From positions 56,932 to 120,931 of the forward strand of contig JAKVBI010000022.1 of the NCBI GenBank assembly GCA_022447545.1: DNA of 64,000 nt. Direction: 5' to 3'. Source of the stretch: Myxococcota bacterium (lineage in GTDB: Bacteria; Myxococcota_A; UBA9160; SMWR01). Below, piece by piece: positions 17,337 to 26,415 of this stretch; within the stretch, counting starts at the first letter, position 1, and each line of letters starts with the position of its first letter. The notes beneath the pieces are model-generated. The model was given only the letters and a program-made list of their open reading frames with translations. It did not search any database and was not told where the DNA came from. Position numbers and translations under genes: made by a program.

Positions 17337-18873
17337 TCTCGTAGATGGCCATGGAGGCCTGCACGTTGTTGGGGGCGATGGTGTAGGGCGCGGACGAGCG
17401 TCGAAAACGCTCCTTCAGCCCCCAGGTGCGGATCCAATCCGCGTCGACGTCCCCGGGAAAGGCGACCAGATAATCCGGCCCGAATTCAGCGATTCTGGCG
17501 GGTCCATCGCGCAACAACGCGTGGCTGTTGAGACCCGCAAGGTCGAGGGTCTCTCGTCGTCCCACGAAACGCACGGCCCCGGCATCGAAGGTGGCCACGC
17601 GATCCGATGGGTTGGTGTGTCCGCGTAGCCATTCGCCGAGGCGGACCTGCACCTCGAGCATGTTCTGATTGTTCCAGGCGTAAGTGGCTGCCAGAGAAGC
17701 CGCCCGTGAGGGGATGGCCAGTACGATCGGCGCTCCGAGTAGGAGACAGAGGGCCAGGCGTTGGGTGCGCCGGCCGCCACGAGGGTCCAGCAGCGGGGCC
17801 GCACCCAGGCCCAACCAAACGGCCAACAGCGGGACCACCGGGTGCAGGTATCGGGACCAGTAGAAGTAGCGTGGATCGCCGAGTGAGTGGGTGCCGAGGA
17901 TGCCGGCGATCAGGCCCAACGGCGCCAGTAGGGTCAGGAGACTCGCGTAACGGAGGCTCGCAGGTTCAGAGTCGACGCCGAGTCGAATCAACTGCCGAGC
18001 CCCGAGGATCATCAGCAGTGCGCCTGCGCCAAAACCGACGAGGCTCAGACTGCCGAGCGCCGAGAATGCGAAACGCGCATTCCAGACCAGGGCCTCCGCC
18101 ATCGGCAGCCCGGTCGCCCCGAGGCCCTTGACGTAGAAGGTGGTGGGTAAGGGGTGTCCCGTGACCGCCCAGCAATACCCCAGCCACAGCGTTCCTGCGC
18201 CCAACAGCGGACCGAAGGCCACGGCGCAACGAAGCCATGGCTCACGTTCCTCCCTCAATTGGGAGGCGATCAGGGGCAGGGCAAGCAGAACCACGATGCC
18301 GCACTCGGGGCGTGCCAGGGGAGGGAGGGCCAGGGTCGCCGCCGCCCAGAGCGGCCGCCCCCGCGCCAGCAGCAGGATCGGGATCAGTAGGCAGGTTGCG
18401 GCCAGAACCACCTCCATGCCGGAAACGGAGTCGAACACGAAAGTCGGATTGGTGACGACTGCAGCCCCGGCCAGTGCGGCAGCCGGGAAGCACCGGGTCA
18501 AGCGGTCGACGAGCTGCGCCGTCATCCAACCACAGGCGCCGGCTAGAAGGACCCCCAGCAGTTTTACGGCGACGGCGAGTGCTGGATCGGTGCCGAGTCC
18601 GAGCCAGAACATGGGGGCGAGCAAGAACACCCACAGGGGACTCGTGAAGCCCGCCTCAGGCTGGGCGGTGTTGTACGACAGGCCCTGAAAATTCGCGAGA
18701 CTCTCGGCATACACCAGGTGGATCCAAGCGTCGTCGAGGGGAAACCCGACGAGGGCAGCGTCCGTCCCAGGGCTGCGGTCGAGGGTGAAGAACAACGCCC
18801 CGGCGAATTGCAGTGTCAACAGACTGCAGGTGAGCAGGGGCCAGCGGCTGCGATGGACGGTGGTTTGACTCAC
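17305..18873 (-). CDS. GT-C-like polytopic membrane protein
   Basis: 522 residues, ATG 18873 overlapping the upstream stop as ATGA. The first loop carries FPLDDAWIHLVYAESLANFQG and then EAGFTSPLW, the same family signature as the convergent neighbour (DDA and a -S-LW turn). About eleven helices and a short soluble tail with TFDAGAVRFVGRRETLDLAGLNSH. Translational coupling to the TPR/GT-C gene upstream argues for equal expression of the two enzymes. Function inferred as a membrane glycosyltransferase. Confidence 0.8.
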   Translation of the reverse strand: MSQTTVHRSRWPLLTCSLLTLQFAGALFFTLDRSPGTDAALVGFPLDDAWIHLVYAESLANFQGLSYNTAQPEAGFTSPLWVFLLAPMFWLGLGTDPALAVAVKLLGVLLAGACGWMTAQLVDRLTRCFPAAALAGAAVVTNPTFVFDSVSGMEVVLAATCLLIPILLLARGRPLWAAATLALPPLARPECGIVVLLALPLIASQLREEREPWLRCAVAFGPLLGAGTLWLGYCWAVTGHPLPTTFYVKGLGATGLPMAEALVWNARFAFSALGSLSLVGFGAGALLMILGARQLIRLGVDSEPASLRYASLLTLLAPLGLIAGILGTHSLGDPRYFYWSRYLHPVVPLLAVWLGLGAAPLLDPRGGRRTQRLALCLLLGAPIVLAIPSRAASLAATYAWNNQNMLEVQVRLGEWLRGHTNPSDRVATFDAGAVRFVGRRETLDLAGLNSHALLRDGPARIAEFGPDYLVAFPGDVDADWIRTWGLKERFRRSSAPYTIAPNNVQASMAIYEISQVPAPTAP

Positions 18874-20816
18874 TGCTCAACCGCCTCGGGTGGCCGAGGC
18901 GACCTGCGCTGGGCGTCTCGTTCCAGTCGAATTCTTACCAGCTGGGCGCGTGCCGCGGCGTGGCTGGGGTCCCGGGCCAGGGCCGCCTCCAGGCTCGCCA
19001 TGGCCGCCTCGAGGTTTCCGCGCTTCCACTGGGCGAGGCCCAGGTTCGCGTGCGCTCTGGCCTGCTCCGGGGTCAGGCGTACCGCGCGTTGGAAGTGCTC
19101 GATTGCCGCGTCGAGGTCTCCTTGGTCAGCGAGGTGGGCTCCCACGGCCTGGTGCGCTTCCGACAGTTCGGCGGCGTCGGTAGTTTGTATCGTGGCGGCC
19201 TCCAGGGCACCGGCGAGATGTTCGTAGGCCTCGTCGACGCGTCCCGACCGTTGGAGCAGGTCCGCGAGTCTCCCATGGGCCCCGGCATGGTGGGGGGCGA
19301 ATTGGAGCGCCTGGCGGTAGTGATCCTCAGCCGCTGCGTCGTTGCCCAGGGCGAGGTCCACGTTTCCCAGGCCGGTATGGCTGTCGGCGTGGTCGGCCGC
19401 CATGGCGAGGGCGTTCTGGTAGTGACGCTCGGCACCCTCCAGGTCGTCGAGAGCGAGGCTGACCAGGCCGAGATTGGCGTGTGTATTGACCTCGGCTTCT
19501 GCGGCCAGGGACCTTTCGTAGTGGTGGCGTGCTCGTTCGAAGGCGCCCCGTCGGAGGTATACGGTTCCCAGGTTGTTGTGGGCGTGACGCGAGCCCGGGT
19601 TGATGGCGAGGGTGTTCAGGTAGAGCCGTTCCCGATCCTCGTAGAGGCTCGCCTGATGACGAGCTGTCGAGATCTCGGCGGCGATCAGGAGGGCGGGGAT
19701 CAGCCAGACGGCCGGGCCCGCTCGTTCGGCCAGGCGGGAAAAAACGGCGGCGGTCCCAGCGCATAACGCAGGCAGCGCCAGGTAGAGATACATGTCGGCC
19801 ACGGGCGCGAAATTCAGGTGACCGAAATCCAAGAAGCCGAGGACGGGCGCCACCGCCAGTACGAACCAGAGTAGAACCGCGAAGGGGCTTCGCCCCCAGG
19901 CGTGGCGCCCCCACCAGGTGACACCGAGCAGGGCCGCGAATCCGCCGGCTGGCGCCACGGCCGCGACCCAGCTTCCCGCGGGTTCCCAGGCGGGATACAG
20001 AAACGTCAGGGGGTGGGGCCAGAAGGCGGTGACGAGATAGAACCAGAGTGCACGGCCCGCCATCGACGCGCGTCCGAGCAGGCTGGGGTCGGCGAGAGAG
20101 TCGGGGCCGGACATGGGGTTGTTGCTCTCGTAGAGCAGGCCGTTGGCTCCAAACAATCCGGCCAACAGGATCATTGGAAGAACAGGCAGCAGGTCGTCGC
20201 CGCGCAGTCGACCGGTTTTCCACCAACGGATCAGGGGGAGTGCGAAGGGCACCACGACCACGGAGAGCTTGCTGAGGAGCCCGAAGAGAAATGCCGACAG
20301 CGCCACCGCGTACGCGGCGAGGTTCCGCGGTTCCCCTGCCCGAAAGCGGAGCCACGCCAGGATGCTGATCAGGCCGAAACTGGCGGCGAGGAGCGTCTTG
20401 CGTTGGGAGATCCAGGCAACGGCCTGGACGTTGGCGGGGTGAAGGGCGAACAGCAGCGCCGCCGCAAAGGCGCCGCGTACCTCCAGGCGCCACAGCAGGC
20501 GCCAGACGAGGAGTGAGTTCAGCACGTGGAGCGCGATGTTGGTCCTGCGGTAGCCGCCGGGGTCATCGCCCCAGACGCGCCACTCGAGCCAGAAACTGGT
20601 GTGGGTCAACGCGTAGTAGTCGTGAAACTCCGATCCGAGCCAGATTCGAAGCCAGCCATCGGGTGCCGCGATCACGGAATTTCGGGCCACGTAGTCGTAG
20701 TCGTCGATCAGGAACTCGCCCGGTAGCGAGGGCAGGTAGGTGATGCAGGTCAGCGCGGCGAGGACGAATCCGCCCAGCAGCGCCCGCACGGACACGGCCC
20801 CCGTTCCCAGCATCAT
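18870..20816 (-). CDS. TMTC-like membrane glycosyltransferase with TPRs
   Basis: 648 residues. Outward-loop acidic pair IDD at 37-39, family signature HPANVQAVAWISQRKTLL, then a TPR solenoid from about residue 390 to 630 (seven or so repeats, for example SRHAHNNLGTVYLRRG). It lacks the LAW-LLAT terminal block of some paralogues. A TAGAAT box lies six nt before the ATG, so the gene may start a leaderless transcript with the coupled gene at 17305. A hairpin separates it from the gene at 20867. Confidence 0.8.
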   Translation of the reverse strand: MMLGTGAVSVRALLGGFVLAALTCITYLPSLPGEFLIDDYDYVARNSVIAAPDGWLRIWLGSEFHDYYALTHTSFWLEWRVWGDDPGGYRRTNIALHVLNSLLVWRLLWRLEVRGAFAAALLFALHPANVQAVAWISQRKTLLAASFGLISILAWLRFRAGEPRNLAAYAVALSAFLFGLLSKLSVVVVPFALPLIRWWKTGRLRGDDLLPVLPMILLAGLFGANGLLYESNNPMSGPDSLADPSLLGRASMAGRALWFYLVTAFWPHPLTFLYPAWEPAGSWVAAVAPAGGFAALLGVTWWGRHAWGRSPFAVLLWFVLAVAPVLGFLDFGHLNFAPVADMYLYLALPALCAGTAAVFSRLAERAGPAVWLIPALLIAAEISTARHQASLYEDRERLYLNTLAINPGSRHAHNNLGTVYLRRGAFERARHHYERSLAAEAEVNTHANLGLVSLALDDLEGAERHYQNALAMAADHADSHTGLGNVDLALGNDAAAEDHYRQALQFAPHHAGAHGRLADLLQRSGRVDEAYEHLAGALEAATIQTTDAAELSEAHQAVGAHLADQGDLDAAIEHFQRAVRLTPEQARAHANLGLAQWKRGNLEAAMASLEAALARDPSHAAARAQLVRIRLERDAQRRSPRPPEAVEQ

Positions 20817-20822
20817 GGTGGG

Positions 20823-20828
20823 ATTCTA
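20823..20828 (-). promoter_or_regulatory. -10-like TAGAAT, six nt before ATG 20816
   Basis: Five of six bases match TATAAT. The spacing predicts a transcript beginning at or within a base or two of the start codon. Confidence 0.45.
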
Positions 20829-20845
20829 TCCAAGGACGGGCCTTT

Positions 20846-20859
20846 GCCCGCTGGCGGGC
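20846..20859. terminator. GC hairpin between two minus-strand genes
   Basis: GCCCG-CTGG-CGGGC stem-loop in the 50-bp gap between the stop at 20867 and the ATG at 20816. It could end the upstream transcript before the promoter at 20823 restarts it. No T-run. Confidence 0.3.
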
Positions 20860-20866
20860 AGCCCCC

Positions 20867-22609
20867 TCAGAATTCGCGTCCCTGGTGGCTTGCGCGCACG
20901 CCACACCAGCGCACCTGAATGCCCTCCAGGCCGGTGCTTCGCCACACTCGCAGGTGCCCGGGGTCAATGGGTTCGAGGCGTACCTGCGGTTCTGGCCCGG
21001 GCGAGGTGATCTCCAATACGACGGGTCCCGTAGGTGCTTCGGACGTCACGTCCAGGACACGGCTACGGTCTTGCGCGGTGTCCCATTGGAGCGTGGGCTG
21101 GGAGTCGCCGTGGAACCGGTAGCCATTGTCCGGAAGGCGGAGTTCGAGCAGTTGGCCGGGGCGGGAGTCTTCGCGACGCAACTTGAGGCAGTCTAGGGTG
21201 GCGCTGCCCGGCGCTCGCAACCAACCCGTCGGGTCATGCAGCTCCCGGTAGTGGCTGGACACGTAGCCGCTGCGCAACCCCGCGGCGGCCCGGGCCGCGG
21301 GCAGGGTCACGATGCTGAGGAGGGCTGCCACGGGCACTGCGAGGATCGCGAACCGGGCCCGGAGACTGCGCGGTGCACGCAGGTGTGCGGCGCCCACGCC
21401 CGCCAGGGGCACCAGCAGGGCGAGCAGGGGGAGCCCCATTCGCGCGTTGCCGATGGAGACGAGGGGCCCCACGAAGCTGAGGGCGACCAGTCCCAACAGC
21501 AGCGTCTGGTCGCTCCGCTGGACCACCGACGACGTGACGCCGAGCGCGGCCAACGTGAGTAGCCCCAGCAGTCCGAGGCCCAAAGCCGTTGCCACGGCGT
21601 AGATCGCGGGTGTCGACAACGCGGGGTAGTAGACGTGGAGAAGGTGTCGGATCAGGAAGTCGTCGGGAGCCCAGACCTGTCGTGCGCGCAACCACGATCG
21701 CTGCAGGAAACGCGCGGGGTCGGCGGCAATGGCCTCCAGGGCCAGGTCGCGCCCGGCGCGGCTGGGGTGCACGCCATCGGATTGGGCTCGTTGAGCGATG
21801 GCGTTGCGGACGGCCACTTTCGAGGGGAAGTCGGCGTTGAGCTTGAGCAGGTTGTAGCCACTGGCTGTGCTCAGCACGATGGGTTGACCTTCGGCTCGCA
21901 ACAAAACCCATTCCCACGGTGCGAGGGTTGCGATTGCCATGGCCAGGGCCAGCACGGCGGGCACCCAGCGGCGTGTGGCCCCCCCCATCAGCAGCCAACC
22001 TGGCACCCAGAGCAGGGGAACCAGTCCAGCGGCGCGGGTGAGACCCGTCAGCCCCAGTGTGGCCCCGCAGGCGATGGCGGCCAGAATTTGCGTCCGGGTC
22101 CCGGATGCATTGCGGGTTGCCAGTGCCAGGGCGATGGACAGGAACAGCAGCAAGATGTAGAGGGTTTCCGACCACAGAAGGTGGGCGTAGGCGACAAAGC
22201 TTGGATAGAAGGCATGAATGGCTGCGGCCGCGAGGGCGGAACGGCGGTCCGCCAGGCGACGGGTGACCCAGAAGATGACGGGGGTGGTCAGGACCGAAAT
22301 CCAGAGCACCGCCCATCGAGCCACGGCCTCGCCGGTCCCGAGGGCGGCCATGACGGTGCCGATCACGGCGGGGAACAGAGGCGGCCAGGTTCCATCGGAG
22401 TAGAGGCGCTGCAGGTCCAGGGGGTCGAGGGCCATGCCGGCGAGGGTGGCCTGCTCGAGATGCGCGACGGCCTGGGCACGGTGGAAGTACGCCTTTTCGT
22501 CGAAGGCCGGGCGCAGCGGAGAGGCCCATTCCAGGGCCAGGGCGCGCACCAGCCAAGAGATCAGCATCAAGCCGAGCAGCAGGCCCATATCCCGCCGGGA
22601 TCGGCTCAT
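20867..22609 (-). CDS. GT39/ArnT-like polytopic glycosyltransferase
   Basis: 580 residues from ATG 22609, which overlaps the preceding stop as ATGA. The first outward loop reads LRPAFDEKAYFHRAQAVAH with the D-E pair typical of GT39 enzymes, followed by ten to twelve helices including YPSFVAYAHLLWSETLY, a motif common in these proteins. A periplasmic beta-rich C-terminus of about 130 residues follows. Third in a coupled run LtaS-like / AP lipoprotein / GT39. By family it would move a sugar from a polyprenyl-phosphate carrier onto lipid A, a glycolipid or protein; which one cannot be told. Confidence 0.8.
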   Translation of the reverse strand: MSRSRRDMGLLLGLMLISWLVRALALEWASPLRPAFDEKAYFHRAQAVAHLEQATLAGMALDPLDLQRLYSDGTWPPLFPAVIGTVMAALGTGEAVARWAVLWISVLTTPVIFWVTRRLADRRSALAAAAIHAFYPSFVAYAHLLWSETLYILLLFLSIALALATRNASGTRTQILAAIACGATLGLTGLTRAAGLVPLLWVPGWLLMGGATRRWVPAVLALAMAIATLAPWEWVLLRAEGQPIVLSTASGYNLLKLNADFPSKVAVRNAIAQRAQSDGVHPSRAGRDLALEAIAADPARFLQRSWLRARQVWAPDDFLIRHLLHVYYPALSTPAIYAVATALGLGLLGLLTLAALGVTSSVVQRSDQTLLLGLVALSFVGPLVSIGNARMGLPLLALLVPLAGVGAAHLRAPRSLRARFAILAVPVAALLSIVTLPAARAAAGLRSGYVSSHYRELHDPTGWLRAPGSATLDCLKLRREDSRPGQLLELRLPDNGYRFHGDSQPTLQWDTAQDRSRVLDVTSEAPTGPVVLEITSPGPEPQVRLEPIDPGHLRVWRSTGLEGIQVRWCGVRASHQGREF

Positions 22610-24033
22610 GGGGCCGTGCTCTCGAGATACCCCAGGGCACGGAGCGCATCGACGGCGTCGTCGGGAAGTTGCCGGCTCGGGATCGGCTCCGCTCCCTCCC
22701 GCCAGCTCGATTCCCAGGCGAGCCACTCGTCTACCCGACGCTGGAAATCGGTCACCCGTTCGGGGGATAGTTTTGACAGGTCATGTCCCTCGCCAGGGTC
22801 CCGGGCGAGGTCGTAGAGTTCCGGCCCGCCCTTGCGGCGCCGATAGTAGGTTTCGCTTCCCCGGCGAACCATGTGCTCGTCCCCGTAGGCGCTCGCAAAG
22901 GCTTCCCGCGGTGGTTGGGTGTCGTTGCCGGTCAGCAGATCGAGACCCGGGAGTCCTTCCGGAATCCGGGCCCCGGCCAGTCGGGCAATCGTGGGAAAGA
23001 GGTCGATGGAGCGCACCACCCGCGGATCTCGCACACCCTTGGGCGCTGCATGCCCGCTCAGGATCATGGGAATGCGCAGGGTCGCATCGTCGAGGCGTCC
23101 TCCGCCGTGTCCGACGCGTCCGTGCTCGAAGAAACGCTCTCCGTGATCGGCGGTCACCACGATCAGGGTTTCATGGGCCCGATCGGTTCGCTCGAGGACC
23201 GACGGGAGTCGGCTCAGGGCGGCATCCTGTTGGGCGAGTTCGGCGTCGTAGAGGTCCACGTATCGCTTCGCCAGTTCGGGTTCGACGCGGCCCGACTCGA
23301 GGGCCTGCATCACCCAGCGCCGGACTTTGTGGACGTACCGGGGGTAGTCATCGAGCGGGACAATTGGCTCAACGCGATTGAAGGCCCGATAGAAGCGGTA
23401 GTCGGGGTCGAAGGTCACGTGGGCGTCGCGGGACATCAGTAGAAAAAAGAACGGCTGGTCGGGCGGGACGGTCTGGACCCAATTCTCGAACTCATCGACC
23501 ATGGTCGATGCGTTGAGACTGGGTGAGGCGATGGCGTTGTCGAAGCCCTGGGTCATGCCGAAGTGCTCACTCACGTGCACGTTGTTGATACGGGCGGCAG
23601 TGGCGTAGCCCGCCTCTTGAAGCGTCTCGGCCAGGGTCACGACGCCGTCGGGAAGCACCCGCTTGGGGAGCAGTTGTCCCCGCATCACCTCCAGCGGGTC
23701 GTAGAAATCCGTCATGCCGTGGGCGTTGGGGGGCAGTCCCGTCAGGAGGCTCGCCGTGGCGGGCTTGGTCCAGTTCGCAGCGCTCACGGCGTTTTCGAAG
23801 AACAGGCCCTGACGAGCCAGATCGTCCAGGAAGGGTGTGGTCTCGCGTGGGTAACCGGCGGCCCCCATGTGCGAGTACCGGAAGGTGCAGAGCACCACCA
23901 ACAGAATGTCCGGCGGGCGTTCGTGTGCGGGGTCGGGGGTCGGCGGTGGGTCGAGTTCCTGGCCACAACCCGTCAGCAGCACCAGGATCGCCAGCGCCGG
24001 GGCCACGATGATGCGCCAGCGTCGCCCTCTCAC
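22606..24033 (-). CDS. alkaline-phosphatase-superfamily lipoprotein with altered metal site
   Basis: 475 residues; ATG 24033 overlaps the upstream stop as ATGA. Strong lipobox VLLTGC (Cys23). Compared with its relatives the first metal motif VIDTLRADH is changed to VVLCTFRYSHMG: the Asp ligand is Cys49 and the second Asp is Ser. The nucleophile site is NWTKPATASLLTG with Thr89, and the second metal motif TADHGERFFEHG is intact. The tail ends RALGYLESTAP. It may bind a different metal, have reduced turnover, or act as a binding protein. Coupled to both neighbours. Confidence 0.8.
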   Translation of the reverse strand: MRGRRWRIIVAPALAILVLLTGCGQELDPPPTPDPAHERPPDILLVVLCTFRYSHMGAAGYPRETTPFLDDLARQGLFFENAVSAANWTKPATASLLTGLPPNAHGMTDFYDPLEVMRGQLLPKRVLPDGVVTLAETLQEAGYATAARINNVHVSEHFGMTQGFDNAIASPSLNASTMVDEFENWVQTVPPDQPFFFLLMSRDAHVTFDPDYRFYRAFNRVEPIVPLDDYPRYVHKVRRWVMQALESGRVEPELAKRYVDLYDAELAQQDAALSRLPSVLERTDRAHETLIVVTADHGERFFEHGRVGHGGGRLDDATLRIPMILSGHAAPKGVRDPRVVRSIDLFPTIARLAGARIPEGLPGLDLLTGNDTQPPREAFASAYGDEHMVRRGSETYYRRRKGGPELYDLARDPGEGHDLSKLSPERVTDFQRRVDEWLAWESSWREGAEPIPSRQLPDDAVDALRALGYLESTAP

Positions 24034-26303
24034 GATGCATCCTCTTCGGTCTGTAGCGAGGGAATCGGCGTGATTTCGAGGCGCGCGGTCAGGATCCGTA
24101 GAATGAGATTCTCTCCCCGGCTGTCCGCAACTTTAAGCCGGCACTTGAGGTTTCGGATGGGAGCTTCTGTGTCCACCTCGTAATCGATGTTCAGCGTTTC
24201 GCCGACGTGGAGCTCGGGGAGCTCCGGGCGTGCGAATTCCTGTTGGCTGCTGTCGTCGAGAACGTGGGACAGGTGAGCGCTGCCCTCGTCCCCGAGGAGT
24301 TCGACCTCGATCCGAACCGAAATGCGGGAGTGGCCCGGTACGTAGAGGTTCTGGCCGTCGAGGATCCGCTGTTGGCTCACGCCCCAGATCGGCACGGTGT
24401 CGGGTCGGGCGAGCTCGAAGGCCAGGGAGTCGCGGCCCGCCGACGACCCCAACAGGGAACGACCGACGACGGCGGCCGGATCCTCGAATTCGCCAGGCTC
24501 GAAGTCTGCGGGAACCGGAGCATCTCCGAACAGCCCGGGGCTGGGAGCCGAGAACTTTTCGCAGTGGCTGATCGCCTCATCGCAAAGAAAGATGCGGTCG
24601 TCTCCCACCACCGCTCCGGTCCGCCTCTGGTGAGTGTTGGAGAAGAAGATCCGCCGCGGTCCCGGGTAGGCGCGCAGGAAGCTGCGCCCGATGAAGGGCG
24701 TGGCGGAAGCTTCCATGCCGAGGGCGTCAACGATGGAAAGAGCGACGTCGCTTTGAGCGAAGGGTTCGTCGACCGTGAGGGCGGGCGCTCCGGGCAGAAG
24801 GGCGATGAGGACCCCCCAGCTCTGGCTGAGCAGTCTCGCCACCCGCCCGCCCGCCGCCCGCCGCCCGCGAGATTCGTCGACACTGATGATCACCAGGGTG
24901 TGTTCAAGCACCCCCTGGGCGTCGAGGCCGTCAAGAAAATTCCCGAGGCTTTCGTCCATGTACCGCAGCGCCGAATCGAGTCGGTTGGTCGGTCCTTCGA
25001 TCCGGGGTTCTCGATCTGGGGGGAGCGTGAAGGGATGATGGGTTCCGACGGTGAGGAGTGTGACGAACCAGGGACGCGGCTCTCGTTCGAGGTCTTCGAT
25101 CAGGGTCGTTGCCTCCTCGAACAGGCTGCCGTCGTCCACCCCCCAGTTCTTGCGGATCCGGGGTGACTGGAAATGTCGGTCCCCGAGCACGGCGTCGAAC
25201 CCGATGCGCTCCATGAATGCATCCTTGAACATGAAGCCCAGGGGGGCTCCCTGGAGGTACACGCTGTGATAGCCGGCGTCGCCCAGCACGGCGGGCAGGC
25301 AGCGTCGGGACCCTCCGTCGAGGTACTCGGTCATCTTGGCGAGTTGCGACGCGAGTTTTGGATAGTCGCCGCACAACAGCGCATACAGGCCGCGATTGGT
25401 CTGTCGTTGCTGGGTGATGAACGTCGTGGCTACGAGGTTTTGATTGGCCAGTTGCGAAAGTCGCGGCAGCGCGAGTTGGGGAACGACACCGTGAGCCTCG
25501 GCAATGGGCGCCACGTAGGATCCGGTGACCCCTTCCAGCAAGATCAACAGCACGTTGCTACCGGGTTCGAGGGGGACCACGTCGGTCTCGAACCGGGGGG
25601 TTCCCCTCAGGTCGGCGCGAAATTCTTCGAGAGTCTCGCCCTCGGCCGCCGCGATGGCGGGTGATCCGAGGGTCAGGATTGCCTGGTGGGCAAAGTGCAA
25701 CTCCCGCCAGCCCCGTCCGCCCGCGGGCTCCGGCAGGAGTTCCAGGATCATCAACAACCCTGCGCCGCCGAATGCGAGGAGCAGGGGGACGCGGGCGCCC
25801 GGGCTGCGCGGAGCCAGGGTTGCCAAGACTGCCGGCACGGCGATCAGGGCCAACAACAGGCCGGGCTGGCTGGGGGTCAGCGCCGAGCCCGTGAGGAACA
25901 CCGGGTCGAGCAGATAGGCGCCGTACACAGCCTGCAGATTCGCGTCGAGCTCGTGGATGTGTTCAAAGGCGGCGTATTGCAGAGTGCCCCAGAGCCCGCC
26001 GGCCACGCCTGCCAGCAGTCGATGGGTACTGCGGAGGCTCAGCAGGACCGAAGAGACCAGCAGGGCGAGCGCGAGATCCGAACCCAGTCCCCAGAGATCC
26101 GTTAGCGAGACCGGTGTATCGGACTGCGCCAACAGGGTTGCCCGTACCCACAATACCGGAGCCGTGGCGGCTGCCAGGGTCAGCGCGGCAGGCCTCGTTC
26201 CGGTCGTCGTGTCGGCAGTGACGTCGATGGTTCGATCCCCCAGGGGCGTCTCCATGGCGGCGATTTCGGCAGGGGGGGGCCGACCGACCGGATCCGTGGA
26301 CAC
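24030..26303 (-). CDS. LtaS/OpgB-like membrane phosphotransferase with altered metal site
   Basis: 757 residues from GTG 26303, chosen because TATACT lies seven nt upstream; ATG 26255 (METPLGD) is the alternative. Five N-terminal helices precede a sulfatase-fold domain of the lipoteichoic-acid-synthase type: NVLLILLEGVTGSY (metal Glu257), QRQTNRGLYALLCG (Thr302 nucleophile), GTHHPF. Family members carry phosphoglycerol or phosphoethanolamine from phospholipids to glycans. The expected D-H pair of the last metal motif reads VDESRGRRAAGG (Asp476, Glu477), so one ligand is lost, next to a GC repeat. About 170 extra C-terminal residues form a beta-rich domain. Head of a coupled operon. Confidence 0.75.
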   Translation of the reverse strand: MSTDPVGRPPPAEIAAMETPLGDRTIDVTADTTTGTRPAALTLAAATAPVLWVRATLLAQSDTPVSLTDLWGLGSDLALALLVSSVLLSLRSTHRLLAGVAGGLWGTLQYAAFEHIHELDANLQAVYGAYLLDPVFLTGSALTPSQPGLLLALIAVPAVLATLAPRSPGARVPLLLAFGGAGLLMILELLPEPAGGRGWRELHFAHQAILTLGSPAIAAAEGETLEEFRADLRGTPRFETDVVPLEPGSNVLLILLEGVTGSYVAPIAEAHGVVPQLALPRLSQLANQNLVATTFITQQRQTNRGLYALLCGDYPKLASQLAKMTEYLDGGSRRCLPAVLGDAGYHSVYLQGAPLGFMFKDAFMERIGFDAVLGDRHFQSPRIRKNWGVDDGSLFEEATTLIEDLEREPRPWFVTLLTVGTHHPFTLPPDREPRIEGPTNRLDSALRYMDESLGNFLDGLDAQGVLEHTLVIISVDESRGRRAAGGRVARLLSQSWGVLIALLPGAPALTVDEPFAQSDVALSIVDALGMEASATPFIGRSFLRAYPGPRRIFFSNTHQRRTGAVVGDDRIFLCDEAISHCEKFSAPSPGLFGDAPVPADFEPGEFEDPAAVVGRSLLGSSAGRDSLAFELARPDTVPIWGVSQQRILDGQNLYVPGHSRISVRIEVELLGDEGSAHLSHVLDDSSQQEFARPELPELHVGETLNIDYEVDTEAPIRNLKCRLKVADSRGENLILRILTARLEITPIPSLQTEEDAS
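24841..24868. repeat. CCCGC/CCGCCCG low-complexity tract in coding sequence
   Basis: A near-tandem run of CCCGC and CCGCCCG units encodes the RGRRAAGGR stretch directly after the altered metal motif of the LtaS-like protein. Replication slippage could have reshaped this loop. Confidence 0.5.
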
Positions 26304-26310
26304 GCGGGAG

Positions 26311-26316
26311 AGTATA
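26311..26316 (-). promoter_or_regulatory. -10-like TATACT, seven nt before GTG 26303
   Basis: Five of six match TATAAT. It lies in the 112-bp divergent gap between the LtaS-like gene and the plus-strand fusion gene and fits the leaderless spacing rule of this window. Confidence 0.45.
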
Positions 26317-26415
26317 CGTGGCGCGGTCGGGCAGCACGGGGTCGGTCGGGACGCCGGGCGAGGGGCGGGTATCCTCGCTGCTGGGCTCCAGCGGGCTGGG
26401 GCAGGGGAGACGGGC

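Noticed and set aside
26370-26375. TATCCT as promoter of a leaderless GT2-methyltransferase gene
   Set aside because: No start codon in frame lies 6-8 nt downstream; the TTG at 26416 with its own Shine-Dalgarno is a better start.
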